From: Hyphomicrobiales bacterium
Lineage (GTDB): Bacteria > Pseudomonadota > Alphaproteobacteria > Rhizobiales > Xanthobacteraceae
Reading direction: 5' to 3'
Assembly: GCA_016713235.1 (NCBI GenBank)
Contig: JADJPN010000002.1
Span: 558,001-622,000 of the forward strand
DNA: 64,000 bases
Shown here in pieces: positions 53,757 to 63,154 of the stretch. The translations under genes were made by a program, and so were the position numbers. How positions within the stretch are numbered: the stretch's first letter is position 1; every line of letters starts with the position of its first letter. The notes beneath the pieces were generated by a model, which was not told where the DNA came from, made no database searches, and was given only the letters and a program-made list of their open reading frames with translations.

Positions 53757-54416
53757 ATGAATCTCAAGCTCATCTTAGGCAACAAGAACTATTCCTCCTG
53801 GTCGATGCGGCCGTGGCTCGCGCTCGCCGAGCACGATATCGCGTTCGAGGAAGAGGTCCTCAACATCTACGATCCGGCGTCGAAGGCGAAGATTTTAAAG
53901 TACTCGCCCGCCGGGAAAATGCCGATCCTGATCGACGGCGACAATACGATCTGGGATTCGCTCGCGATTCTCGAGACGTTCGCAGACAAATTCCCGCAGT
54001 TCGATCTGTGGCCGAAAGACCCGGCGGCACGCGCGCTTGCGCGTTCGGTTTCCGCCGAGATGCATTCGGGTTTCGTGCCGCTCCGAAAAGCGATGCCGAT
54101 GAATTTGAAGCGCACGCCGGTGCTGCCGAAAGCCGGGATCGCCGGCGATGTGCAGGCCGACATCCGGCGCATCTGCGACATCTTCGTTGACGCGCGCACG
54201 CGCTTCGGGGCGAGGGGCGATTTCCTGCTCGGCGCGTTCTCGGCCGCCGACTGCATGTTTGCGCCGGTCGCGAGCCGGCTCAGGACCTATGGCGTTCGGC
54301 TCGACGAGCCCTGCGAAGAATACGTGGAGGCGATCCACAACCTCGATTCCTTCAAACGCTGGAAGGAAGCGGCCCTGAAAGAGACCTGGGCGCACACGCA
54401 CTACGACGCACTTTAG
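53757..54416 (+). CDS. Glutathione S-transferase family protein
   Basis: A 219-residue GST of the YfcF/zeta-like type. The N-terminal motif LGNKNYSSWSMRPWLAL carries the active-site serine, then SPAGKMPILIDGDNTIWDSLAILE binds glutathione, and the C-terminal domain has LGAFSAADCMFAPVASRL. ATG 53757 is preferred to 53739 because the fold begins there. It lies 63 bp before mccB. Confidence 0.88.
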   Translation: MNLKLILGNKNYSSWSMRPWLALAEHDIAFEEEVLNIYDPASKAKILKYSPAGKMPILIDGDNTIWDSLAILETFADKFPQFDLWPKDPAARALARSVSAEMHSGFVPLRKAMPMNLKRTPVLPKAGIAGDVQADIRRICDIFVDARTRFGARGDFLLGAFSAADCMFAPVASRLRTYGVRLDEPCEEYVEAIHNLDSFKRWKEAALKETWAHTHYDAL

Positions 54417-54479
54417 CCTGTCATCCAGACGGTTGCCTTCCGCGCGTGCTCACGGCACCTTCGGGCCAAGGAAACGTCC

Positions 54480-56084
54480 GTGACAAAAATCATAAGCAAG
54501 CTCGATCCCCATTCCGCCGATTTCAAAGCCAACAGCGCGGCCATGGCGGCGCTTTGCGACGCGCTGCAAGCCCGCCGCGCGGAGGCCGCGCTTGGCGGCA
54601 GCGAAAAGTCCCGCGCGCGCCACACAGCGCGCGGCAAGCTCTTGCCCCGCGAGCGGGTGCTGCGGCTCCTCGATCTCGGTGCGCCGTTTCTGGAGCTTTC
54701 TCCGCTCGCTGCGAACGGTCTGTATGGCGAGCCAATCCACGGCGCGGGGATGATCACCGGCATCGGCCGCGTGTCGGGCCGCGAAGTCGTGATCGTCGCG
54801 AACGATTCCACGATCAAGGGCGGCACCTATTATCCGATGACGGTGAAGAAGCATCTGCGTGCGCAGGAAGTCGCGCGCGAGAACCGCTTGCCGTGCATCT
54901 ATCTCGTGGACTCCGGCGGCGCGAACCTGCCGCAATGGCCGGATGTGTTTCCCGACCGCGAGCACTTCGGCCGCATCTTCTACAATCAGGCGACGCTGTC
55001 CTCGCTCGGAATTCCGCAGATCGCGTCCGTCATGGGTTCATGTACCGCGGGCGGCGCTTACGTGCCCGCCATGTCGGACGAAACCGTGATCGTGCAGAAC
55101 CAGGGTACGATCTTTCTGGCCGGTCCGCCGCTCGTGAAAGCCGCGACCGGCGAAGTCGTCTCCGCGGAAGATCTCGGTGGCGGTGACGTGCATGCGCGCA
55201 AATCCGGTGTCGCCGATCATCTGGCCGCGGATGACGAGCATGCGCTCAGGATCGTGCGGAATATCGTCGCGACTTTGCCGCGCGAAGCGGGGCGGGTATC
55301 GAGTTATTAGATGCCGAAGAGCCGGCCTCCGACCAGCGAACTCGACGGCGTTATCCCGACAGACAAGCGCAAGCAGTTCGATGTGCGCGAGATCATCGCG
55401 CGGCTCGTGGATGGCTCGCGCTTCGACGAGTTCAAGGCGCTTTACGGCACCACGCTCGTCACCGGCTTCGCGCATCTTTCGGGCATGCCGGTCGGCATCA
55501 TCGCGAACAACGGCATTCTCTATTCCGAAAGCTCGCTCAAGGGCGCGCATTTCGTGGAACTGTGCTGCCAGCGAAAAATTCCGCTGCTGTTCTTGCAGAA
55601 CATCACCGGCTTTATGGTTGGGCGCGAATATGAAGGCCGCGGTATCGCCAAAGACGGCGCGAAGCTGGTCACCGCGGTGTCCTGCGCCGCCGTGCCGAAG
55701 CTGACGCTGATCATCGGCGGCTCCTACGGCGCCGGAAACTACGGCATGTGCGGCCGCGCGTTTAGCCCACGCTTCCTCTTCACCTGGCCGAATGCGCGCG
55801 TCTCGATCATGGGCGCAGAACAGGCAGCTTCCGTGCTTGCGACTGTGCGGCGCGACAATATCGAAGCCGAAGGCAAGCAATGGAGCGCGGAGGAAGAAGC
55901 CGCGTTCAAGGCGCCGATCATTCAGCAATATGAAGAGCAGGGCGATCCCTATTTCGCGACCGCGCGGCTCTGGGACGACGGCATCATCCAGCCTTCGGAA
56001 ACGCGGCGCGTGTTGTCTCTTGCGTTAGCCGCGGCGCTGAACGCGCCCATTCCAGAGACCAAGTTCGGCGTATTCCGGATGTGA
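54480..56084 (+). CDS. Methylcrotonyl-CoA carboxylase beta chain, interrupted in the assembly
   Basis: A carboxyltransferase of leucine catabolism, ~535 residues when joined. The first half (YYPMTVKKHLRAQEVA, YLVDSGGANLPQWPDVFPD, SCTAGGAYVPAMSDE) ends at TAG 55308-55310. The second half continues in the same frame (LFLQNITGFMVGREYEGRGI, GGSYGAGNYGMCGRAF). Around the stop another frame reads LLDAEEPAS, as expected for MccB, so two compensating single-base shifts probably created the stop. No biotin-bearing mccA is adjacent or elsewhere in the window. Confidence 0.88.
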
Positions 56085-56099
56085 CGATGAGCGCAAGCG

Positions 56100-56538
56100 A
56101 TGATTTTCTTAAGCAACGATCAATTGCTAAAAGCAACCAAGATCGTAGCGAGTATTTTGATTTCATCAATTGTAATTCTCATCCCAATTTATATCTTCTT
56201 TGCGGTCAAAAAATATCCGGGAACTTCGCAAAACACTTTTTGCGTTTGTTGAGTACGCGTGGCCGCTCGTCAGCATTGCTGTCGCAGTCAATGCAGTAAT
56301 GATCTACGACTTACTTTCCATATTGTTGTGGCGGATTGGAGTTCATCGAGACGATGTCCAATTCAAGTGGAAGCATCATCCCGCCCCCGAAGGGTGGCTG
56401 AACAAGTTGGAGCAAGAGGAGTGGGAGAGAAAACTACTGATTCTCCCTCCCGAGTTCGGACAAGTATTATCTCTCAATGATTTTTCTCTATCGTTAGTTT
56501 CCCTCTGGGGGGGGCGCAGTTCATATGATCGGTTCTGA
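56100..56538 (+). pseudogene. Low-GC membrane protein gene of unknown family, frameshifted
   Basis: From ATG 56100 a frame encodes a membrane helix (IVASILISSIVILIPIYIFF) and breaks at AAAAAA near 56208-56213. With one A fewer it continues KNIRELRKTLFAFVEYAW, a second helix (LVSIAVAVNAVMIYDLLSIL) and a soluble tail with WLNKLEQEEWERKLLILP, ~145 residues in all. By my count only about a third of bases 56101-56220 are G or C, against roughly two thirds in the adjoining mccB sequence. This suggests recent acquisition. No family is recognised. Confidence 0.5.
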
Positions 56539-56597
56539 TGGAAGCACGACAAGGAACCCCCATATATTCGATGGCGATGCACGGCAGGATGTAGAAA

Positions 56598-57764
56598 ATG
56601 CTCGATAAAGCCGCAGCGCCCACACGCTCCATTTATTTTTCCGAAGAACACGAGCAGCTTCGCGCGCAGGTCCGTCGCTTTGTCGAGAACGAAGTGAAGC
56701 CGCACGGTCTCACGTGGGAAGAGCAGGGCTTCGTTCCGCGCGAAGTGCTCCAGAAGATGGGCGCGCTCGGCTTCCTCGGCATTCGTTATCCCGCCGAGTA
56801 TGGCGGTTCGGAAATGGATACGCTCGGCACGGTCGCGCTCGCGGAGGAGCTTGGGCGTTCCACCTTCGGTGGCTTCGTGATCACGGTGCTGGTCCACACC
56901 GACATGGCCTCGGTGCACATCTTCAACGCCGGATCGCAGGCGATGAAGGACCGGTTCATGCCGGATGTTGTCGCCGGCAAGAAGATCGTCGCGGTATGCG
57001 TCACCGAGCCCGGTGCCGGCTCGGACGTGAAAGGCATTCGCACGACCGCGCGGCGCGAGGGCGATCACTACGTCATCAACGGCTCCAAGACCTTCATCAC
57101 CAACGGCGTGCACGCCGATCTTTATTGTGTCGCGGCGAAGTCCGACCCGAAGGCGCAGCCTTCGCAGAGCGTGTCGATGATTCTGGTCGAGAAGGGGACA
57201 CCGGGGCTGACCGTCGCGCGCCCGCTCGATAAACACGGCTGGCGCTCGTCGGATACTGCTGAGCTTTCCTTCGAGAACTGTCGCGTACCCATCGAGAACA
57301 TCCTTGGGCAGGAGGGCCGCGGCTTCTACGCGATCATGAAGAACTTCCAGAACGAGCGCACGACCATCGGCGCCATGTGCATCGGCGAGGCCTCGGCCGC
57401 GCTCGATCTCACGCTTGACTGGGTGAAGAGCCGCGAAGCTTTCGGGGCAAAGCTATGGTCCAAGCAGGCGATCCGCCAGCGGCTGGCGGAGCTGGCCGGC
57501 AAGGTCGAAGCGGGCAGGCAGCTCGTCTATCACGCAGCGTGGCTGGACGCGCAGGGGATTGACGCCACGAAAGAAGTCTCGATGGTGAAGGCTTACTGCG
57601 GCGAGCTCGTCAACGAGGTCATGTACGACTGCGTGCAGTTTCATGGTGGGCTCGGGTTCATGCGCGAAAGTGCGATCGAGCGTATGAGCCGCGACGCGCG
57701 TGTGCAGGCGATCGGCGGCGGCGCGACGGAAGTGATGCTTGAGGAAGTCGCGAAGAGGATGTGA
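56598..57764 (+). CDS. Acyl-CoA dehydrogenase
   Basis: A 388-residue FAD flavoprotein. Motifs are VTEPGAGSDVKGIRTTARREG, GSKTFITNGVHADLYCVAAK, ENILGQEGRGFYAIMKNFQNERTT (split by the catalytic-region helix) and QFHGGLGFMRESAIERMSRD. It lies behind mccB, so a role in branched-chain or terpenoid acid degradation (citronellyl-CoA dehydrogenase-like) is possible. The exact substrate is not assignable. Confidence 0.87.
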   Translation: MLDKAAAPTRSIYFSEEHEQLRAQVRRFVENEVKPHGLTWEEQGFVPREVLQKMGALGFLGIRYPAEYGGSEMDTLGTVALAEELGRSTFGGFVITVLVHTDMASVHIFNAGSQAMKDRFMPDVVAGKKIVAVCVTEPGAGSDVKGIRTTARREGDHYVINGSKTFITNGVHADLYCVAAKSDPKAQPSQSVSMILVEKGTPGLTVARPLDKHGWRSSDTAELSFENCRVPIENILGQEGRGFYAIMKNFQNERTTIGAMCIGEASAALDLTLDWVKSREAFGAKLWSKQAIRQRLAELAGKVEAGRQLVYHAAWLDAQGIDATKEVSMVKAYCGELVNEVMYDCVQFHGGLGFMRESAIERMSRDARVQAIGGGATEVMLEEVAKRM

Positions 57765-57780
57765 GTTAAACTCTTTCGTC

Positions 57781-57803
57781 ATCGCCGGGCTTGTCCCGGC
57801 GAT
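57781..57803 (+). repeat. Palindromic repeat, copy 2 (left of GIY-YIG gene)
   Basis: Perfect 9-bp arms, atcgccggg and cccggcgat, around the loop cttgt; flanked by TCGTC and CTCGAT. It is nearly the reverse complement of the element at 58130, including the flanks. Confidence 0.8.
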
Positions 57804-57825
57804 CTCGATTCACGACACTCAGACG

Positions 57826-58113
57826 ATGCGACAGGGATATGTCTATTTCCTTGCGAGCCGGCCGGGTGGAGTCATCTACACCGGCGTTACCAACGATCTC
57901 GCTCGCCGTGTCGCGGAGCATCGCGCCAAGACAGTTGGCGGCTTCACGAAGAAATATGGCGTGGGACGCCTCGTTTATTTCGAGGCGCATGATTCAATCG
58001 CGGGCGCGATTCAGCGCGAGAAAAATATCAAGCACTGGCCGCGGGCTTGGAAGGTTAATCTGATCAACGCTGGAAACGCGGCATGGAAAGATTTGTACTC
58101 GGAGATAGTTTAG
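57826..58113 (+). CDS. GIY-YIG nuclease-domain protein (UPF0213/YhbQ-like)
   Basis: A 95-residue single-domain protein of the GIY-YIG superfamily. The motif is YVYFLASRPGGVIYTGVTNDLARRVAEHR, in two strands with Tyr, Tyr and Arg, followed by KKYGVGRLVYFE and QREKNIKHWPRAWK with a metal-site glutamate. ATG 57826 is used; the open upstream frame is only translated repeat. The gene is bracketed by two inverted copies of the same palindrome, which suggests a small mobile unit. Confidence 0.87.
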   Translation: MRQGYVYFLASRPGGVIYTGVTNDLARRVAEHRAKTVGGFTKKYGVGRLVYFEAHDSIAGAIQREKNIKHWPRAWKVNLINAGNAAWKDLYSEIV

Positions 58114-58129
58114 CGATTTGATGATCGAG

Positions 58130-58152
58130 ATGGCCGGGACAAGCCCGGCCAT
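58130..58152 (-). repeat. Palindromic repeat, copy 3 (right of GIY-YIG gene)
   Basis: Perfect 9-bp arms, atggccggg and cccggccat, around the loop acaag; flanked by ATCGAG and GACGAG. In reverse complement it differs from the left copy by one compensated base pair and one flank base. Confidence 0.8.
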
Positions 58153-58161
58153 GACGAGAGA

Positions 58162-58719
58162 TCAGGTCTTCCCAAACACCTTCCACCGTTCTTCGACCTC
58201 TCGCTTGATTGTGTCTGCGCTCGCGGGAATTGTGTGATGATGCAGCGCTATGTGCATTGTGTTCGCGTCTCTCGGCACGAACCAGGCACCCCAGCCGGGG
58301 CCGCGCATGATCAGCGTGTCGACATGAACCACCCGATCGTAGAAGAGTTTTGAAACGAGAATGACTGTCACGCCGGGATAAGTCTCGGCTCGTCCACCAA
58401 ACGCCGTATGAATGTCGATGGTGTCGACACCTTTGATCTCATTCCACGGCACGATGAAGTCTTCGGTCGTGACGCGATAGATGATCCCCTGCGGCAGGAG
58501 TTCGATTAGTGCCGAATTCGGCTCCATCATCTTGTAGATGTCGTAGAAGCAAAAACAGAAAAAAACGAAACCCGCGATGCCAAAGCCCCAGCGTTCCCGC
58601 GGGCTGTCGGCAAGTAACACAATGACGACAGCGGCGAGGGTGCCGATCGCGAACATGATCATCCGCTTGCGGTGCAGTTTGGTGCGGCTCCAGACCAGGC
58701 GCGCGTTTACGTCGACCAT
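58162..58719 (-). CDS. Membrane protein with PH-like soluble domain
   Basis: A 185-residue protein with two N-terminal hydrophobic helices (MIMFAIGTLAAVVIVLLA, GFGIAGFVFFCFCFYDIY) and a C-terminal domain (GIIYRVTTEDFIVPWNEIKGVD, GVTVILVSKLFYDRVV). The domain resembles bacterial PH-like modules found after membrane pairs. No precise family is recognised. A gene of similar build lies at 59086. Confidence 0.7.
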   Translation of the reverse strand: MVDVNARLVWSRTKLHRKRMIMFAIGTLAAVVIVLLADSPRERWGFGIAGFVFFCFCFYDIYKMMEPNSALIELLPQGIIYRVTTEDFIVPWNEIKGVDTIDIHTAFGGRAETYPGVTVILVSKLFYDRVVHVDTLIMRGPGWGAWFVPRDANTMHIALHHHTIPASADTIKREVEERWKVFGKT

Positions 58720-59085
58720 TCTACCCCGATAGGGCCGGGGCGGCCCCGGCCACGATGCTTGTGCGAGCGGGTCTTTTGCCGGCTTCTCTCCTGTCGTGAA
58801 AGGCGTTCCAGTGTGTCTCCACTGCGGTGACCTTCTGCCGGGCGAACTGCAACGTGACGTCCACGTCGGTGTATTTCGGGTCTATGCGCCGCCTCCGGCC
58901 ATCGTTGTCGGATGGTACCGGATTTCCGCGACGGCAGAAGCGGGCGGGACATGACAATCTTGTGCGCCGTAGCGCGCCTGGTGCAGGAAGGTTTTGCCGG
59001 CGTTTCCGTTTGATCTAGAACTAACGGGTTGGCCGCGTGGGGCGCGCGGCTCGTTTCCATGCTTGGGCATCCGGGGGCTATTGCT
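58720..59085. other. Gap of 366 bp without a confident gene
   Basis: Short overlapping frames exist on the minus strand. Two neighbouring ones contain protein-like stretches (QARYGAQDCHVPPASAVAE and DVDVTLQFARQKVTAVETHW) in different frames, so a broken gene is possible. There is a GC-rich hairpin (gccggggcggccccggc) at about 58729. I see no ribosome-binding site, terminator or repeat that settles it. Confidence 0.3.
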
Positions 59086-59713
59086 ATGAAGATTATGATC
59101 GACGGCGAAGAATAGCCGGTGGGGCAAAAAAATCGAGAGGCGTATCAGGCTGCGCGGTCAGCCCAAGCGTCCGGTCGAGGGGGCGGCGCTGGACGAGAAG
59201 GCGGCGACCAAACGCTACAAGCGGTCGCTCTGGTGGACCTATGGGATCATCTATCCGGCGCTTCTCCTTGGCTGGTTCCTCAGCATGGGCAAGGCGCAAA
59301 ATGGCGGCGTAATCCTCTTCACCTTCCTGTTCGTCTTGGCCTTTGCTTTCCTGATTGCTTATTTTCACCGCCGGGACATCCGGCGCTGGCGCGAGCGATC
59401 CGCCGGACGTCTCGCCGATCTTCCCGCCATGGGCACCAAAATATCTGTCAGTCCGGACGCGCTTACCGTCGAGGGTGCGTCTTACCCATGGACCGCGTTA
59501 AGCGTTGCGGGGGTTGATTTCGAACTCAAGCGCGCGAAGCGATCCGCCTGGCTCGAAGTCGATCGCATCCGCGTGCTTGCCAATGATGGCAAGTCGTTCG
59601 TGCTCGATACGTTCGGCTACACAAACGGCGCGAAGCTGGTCGACATGGCGGCGGATAAGCTCTGGCCGCAGGTGCAGCCGGTGGTCAACGGCGAGAGCAG
59701 TGCGAGCGCTTAA
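59086..59713 (+). CDS. Membrane protein with PH-like domain, frameshifted near the start in the assembly
   Basis: The ATG at 59086 gives KIMIDGEE and meets a stop at 59113-59115. One base fewer there leads into SRWGKKIERRIRLRGQPKR, two helices (LWWTYGIIYPALLLGWFLSM, VILFTFLFVLAFAFLIAYF), and a soluble domain with ISVSPDALTVEGASYPWTAL and LANDGKSFVLDTFGY, ~208 residues. The intact part starts at ATG 59285. It is similar in build to the gene at 58162. Function is unknown. Confidence 0.6.
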
Positions 59714-59736
59714 GCACGTACTCATCCTTAAAAAGC

Positions 59737-59770
59737 GAAGCGGCCCCTCCCGTGCGGGAAGGGCCGCTTC
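59737..59770 (-). terminator. Terminator for the DUF3597 gene
   Basis: A long stem (gaagcggccc with gggccgcttc, extended inward by ctcccg/cgggaa). On the minus strand it is followed by GCTTTTTAAG. Confidence 0.8.
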
Positions 59771-59787
59771 AGAACCTAGCGAGGCAA

Positions 59788-60138
59788 TCAGGCGGTCTTG
59801 ATGTCAGACGGAATCTTTCCGCCGGCATTGGCGACCTTGGTCATCACCTGCTGGTGCAGCCAGATGTTCATCGGCGCGGTGTCGTTCACATTGCCGGTGT
59901 AGCCAAGCTCTTTGGCGAGCTTCTGGCGCGAACCAAGGCTCGAATCGAGCTTCAGGAGCGTCATCAGGTCGACGATCGAAACACGCCAGTTCGACGGGCG
60001 GCCGCTGTCTTTCGCGAGCTTCTCCATCATCGCTTCAACGTCCACCATCGGCAGTGCTGCGGAGCCCGCCGGTGTGCCGTCGGCCTTCACTTCGTTTTTG
60101 CCGAAGATCGCGCCCATGATGCTTCCGAAAATACTCAT
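59788..60138 (-). CDS. DUF3597 domain protein
   Basis: A 116-residue protein. The N-terminus MSIFGSIMGAIFGKNEVKAD and the C-terminal segment SWRV-like NWRVSIVDLMTLLKLDSSL, then RQKLAKELGYTGNVNDTAPMN, are typical of DUF3597, a LysM-associated domain of unknown role in Hyphomicrobiales. It has its own terminator. No EcfG site is evident in its upstream region. Confidence 0.87.
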   Translation of the reverse strand: MSIFGSIMGAIFGKNEVKADGTPAGSAALPMVDVEAMMEKLAKDSGRPSNWRVSIVDLMTLLKLDSSLGSRQKLAKELGYTGNVNDTAPMNIWLHQQVMTKVANAGGKIPSDIKTA

Positions 60139-60359
60139 CCATGTCTCCCCTTATCGTGGCCCTTGGCTTGGGCCTTGGAACCCGAGTCTGCTGTGAACGT
60201 CGTCTCGCGGCAAGCGAAAAGGGAACAGCTTATTTTCGCTCGGGGTAGCTACCCGCTCGCTCGAGGATGCAGCGCGCAATGCCGTCTGATTGCCGCGAGT
60301 TCCTCGCCATCCAAGGCGTTCTCCAGGAGAGGGCGCCAATTTTTAAAAAGAGAATAGCG

Positions 60360-60539
60360 ATGGCAGTCAAAAACAAAATCGCCGGACACATGGAAGGGTC
60401 TTGCTTAGACGACAAGCATGCCGGCGCGGCCGGTCATCTCGAAGGCATGAATCAAAACACGCTGACGAAAAGCGATCCCGCTGAAGAGAAAGCGGATCTC
60501 ACGAAGATGAGTTCGGAGGCGATGCGGCAGCGGGTGTGA
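60360..60539 (+). CDS. Small hydrophilic protein of unknown function
   Basis: A 59-residue protein starting at ATG 60360 (VKNKIAGHMEGSCLDDKHAG, HLEGMNQNTLTKSDP). It is charged, with no membrane segment or signal peptide, and has one cysteine. The site AGAG before the start is weak. It lies in a cluster of small stress-type genes. No family is recognised. A hairpin follows the stop. Confidence 0.55.
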   Translation: MAVKNKIAGHMEGSCLDDKHAGAAGHLEGMNQNTLTKSDPAEEKADLTKMSSEAMRQRV

Positions 60540-60564
60540 CGTCTGCCTGTTGTGCAAGAAAAAA

Positions 60565-60594
60565 AGAAGCCCGGCCGGGGGAAGCCGGGCTTCT
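60565..60594. terminator. Terminator between 60360 and 60672 genes
   Basis: A perfect 11-bp stem, agaagcccggc 60565-60575 with gccgggcttct 60584-60594. On the minus strand a T-rich run follows, so it mainly serves the 60672 gene. Confidence 0.85.
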
Positions 60595-60671
60595 GGCATT
60601 TTCCGGAATGCCGGGGGGCGCCATTCCGGGCGGGGAAGAAAAATCTAGCGCGTTATCTGCGCCACCACAGT

Positions 60672-60872
60672 TCAACTGGTCGTGAGGCGCCGCCATTCGC
60701 CCTTCACGCGATCGGAGAACAGGTTCCAGTTTTGGGAAACGATGTCCCAGTTCACCATGTGGCGAGTGGAGGCGGTGTTTTCAACACCGACGATGGCAGC
60801 GCGATTGTCGACGACATAGACCGTCAGTACGGTCAGTGCAGCGCCGACGAAGATGCCGAGAAGGAAACGCAT
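60672..60872 (-). CDS. Small membrane-anchored protein, 66 residues
   Basis: From ATG 60872, after GGGAGA, the protein has an N-terminal hydrophobic helix (FLLGIFVGAALTVLTVYVV) and a soluble tail with two or three tryptophans (NWDIVSQNWNLFSDRVKGEW). No family is recognised. A perfect EcfG-type promoter lies 29 bp upstream, so it is a likely member of the general stress regulon. Confidence 0.72.
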   Translation of the reverse strand: MRFLLGIFVGAALTVLTVYVVDNRAAIVGVENTASTRHMVNWDIVSQNWNLFSDRVKGEWRRLTTS

Positions 60873-60900
60873 AAAGGAATCTCCCGTTTTTCGGGCAGAT

Positions 60901-60925
60901 AACGCTCAGGCTAGGCGGAGGTTCC
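60901..60925 (-). promoter_or_regulatory. Candidate EcfG (general stress) promoter
   Basis: On the minus strand GGAAC (60925-60921) and CGTT (60904-60901) are separated by exactly 16 bp, a perfect match to the EcfG consensus, directly upstream of the 66-residue protein gene. Confidence 0.7.
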
Positions 60926-61070
60926 GGGGGGTCTGTAACGTCAGGTTGCCGTTACGATAGCGACATGCAAAGGGGGCCGTCCCATGGTAAAAATACATGG
61001 GACAGTTCTGGCGGCTTGATGCTAGAAGCCCGCCCCGTTCCGGCAGTTGTAGTGCGAGAAGCGAATAATC

Positions 61071-63003
61071 ATGGCTATGAACCCTTCTGACGCGGATTCC
61101 GGGTCAGTTCCGGCCGAACCCAACGAATCTACCGTCAAACCAAGCCATCTTGCTCTAGTCGTTGGCGCGGTCGGCGTCGTCTACGGCGATATCGGAACCA
61201 GCCCGCTCTACGCCTTTCGCGAAGCAATTGTCGCAGCGACCGGTTCGCATAAAGCCGTCAGCGTCGTCAGCCAGGCGACGGTGCTGGGGCTGCTCTCGCT
61301 TATCATCTGGGCGCTTCTGTTCGTCGTCACGGTCAAATACGTGATTTTCCTCCTGCGGGCGGACAACAACGGCGAAGGCGGCACGCTCGCGCTGATGGCG
61401 CTCGCGCAGCGCGGGCTCGGAAGATCCAGTCCGCTTATTCTCATGTTCGGCCTGATCGGTGCAGCGCTCTTCTACGGCGACGCCATGATTACGCCGGCCC
61501 TGTCGGTGCTTTCCGCCGTCGAAGGTCTCAAAATCGCGACGCCGCGGCTCGAACCTTTCGTCGTTCCGATCGCGCTCGTGATCCTGATCGCGCTGTTCAC
61601 GGTGCAGTCCCGCGGCACCGCAAGCGTCTCGAAGCTGTTCGGACCGGTTACGGTGGTCTGGTTCCTCGCACTAGGAATCGGTGGGCTGATTCATATCGCC
61701 GACAGCCCGGTCGTGCTGGCGGCGTTCAGCCCGCACCACGCGATCGTGTTCATGCTCAGTAACGGGTTGATCGGGCTCTTTACGCTTGGTGCGGTCGTTC
61801 TCGTGGTGACCGGCGCGGAAGCGCTCTACGCGGATCTCGGCCACTTCGGGCGCAGACCGATTAAGGATGCGTGGCTCTGGCTCGTGTTGCCGGCGCTGCT
61901 GCTCAATTATCTTGGGCAGGGAGCCCTTGTGCTGCACGACCCGAAGACGATCAGCAATCCGTTCTATCTGCTCTACCCCAAGTGGGCGCTGTTGCCGATG
62001 GTGTTCCTCGCCACCTGCGCGACCGTGATCGCAAGCCAGGCCGTGATCACAGGCGCATATTCGCTCGCGCAACAGGCGATCCAGCTCGGTTTGTTGCCGC
62101 GTTTCGAAGTGCGGCATACTTCGGCGTCTCATTACGGGCAGGTCTATCTCTCTCGCGTGAACTGGTTCCTGCTGATCGGCGTCGTTCTGCTGGTCGGCAT
62201 CTTCCATACGTCGAGCGCGCTCGCGACCGCCTACGGCATTGCGGTTACCGGCACGATGCTGATGACGACGCTGATGTCGTTCGTCGTCGTCCGCAGGATC
62301 TGGAAGTGGAGTCTGCCGGCATCCCTTATCCTTGCTGGTGCCGCTACTCATCATCGATATCGCGTTCTTCGGTTCGAACCTTCTCAAGTTCCACGATGGC
62401 GGCTGGGCGCCGCTCTCGATCGCGATCTTTATTCTGCTGATCACGCTGACCTGGCGTCGCGGTTCGCGGCAGTTGTTCGAGAAAACACGCCGGCAGGAAG
62501 TGCCGCTGGAAGCGCTTGTCAAGAATCTCGACAAGAAAGAGATTCATCGTGTGGCGGGAACCGCCGTATTCTTTACGAGCGATCCGGATAACGCGCCGAC
62601 CGCGCTTCTCCACAGTCTGAAGCATTACAAAGTGCTTCATGAGCACAACGTGATTTTGACCGTGGTCACAGCGGACACGCCCCGCATCGATCCGGAGGAG
62701 AGGGTGGAGCTGGAAGCGGTGAGCAAGACGTTCTCCCGCGTCCGAATTCGTTACGGCTTTATGGAAAGCCCGAATATTCCGAAGGCGCTGGCGATCGCCC
62801 GCAAGGCAGGCTGGACCTTCGACATCATGTCGACGTCCTTTTTCCTGTCGCGCCGCACGCTAAAGCCCGCGAAGAACTCGTTGATGCCACATTGGCAGGA
62901 CAAGCTCTTCATCACGCTCGCCCGCAGTTCGGACGATGCGACCAACTACTTCCAGATCCCCTCGGAGCGGGTGGTGGAAGTGGTAACCCAGGTCACGATC
63001 TGA
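61071..63003 (+). CDS. kup: Low-affinity potassium uptake protein Kup, frameshifted in the assembly
   Basis: A K+/H+ symporter with twelve helices. Intact motifs are GVVYGDIGTSPLYAFREA, NNGEGGTLALMALA, FYGDAMITPALSVLSAVEG and SQAVITGAYSLAQQAIQLG. The frame is lost near 62331-62336; one base fewer joins PASLIL to LVPLLIIDIAFFGSNLLK and the remaining C-terminal domain (VVTADTPRIDPEERVEL, TSFFLSRRTL) to 63003, ~643 residues in total, normal for Kup. The start is ATG 61071 or 61077. Not a homopolymer, but otherwise like the other breaks. Confidence 0.9.
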
Positions 63004-63154
63004 CCCCGCAGGGCGGCGAATTCTGTGCCGCTCTGGCACAGGCCGGTGGGGGCTCGCGGTAACGAAAAAAGCCTTGGCGGGGGAGAATTTGTCTTTATTT
63101 TCTCAGGCTTCGTGCGGCCTTCGGGCTACGCGTCAGATGCGGTAAGATCGAAAA

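Noticed and set aside
57739..57825. Upstream in-frame extension of the GIY-YIG protein
   Set aside because: The extension is just the palindromic repeat read in frame (VIAGLVPAIS), so it is not part of the protein.
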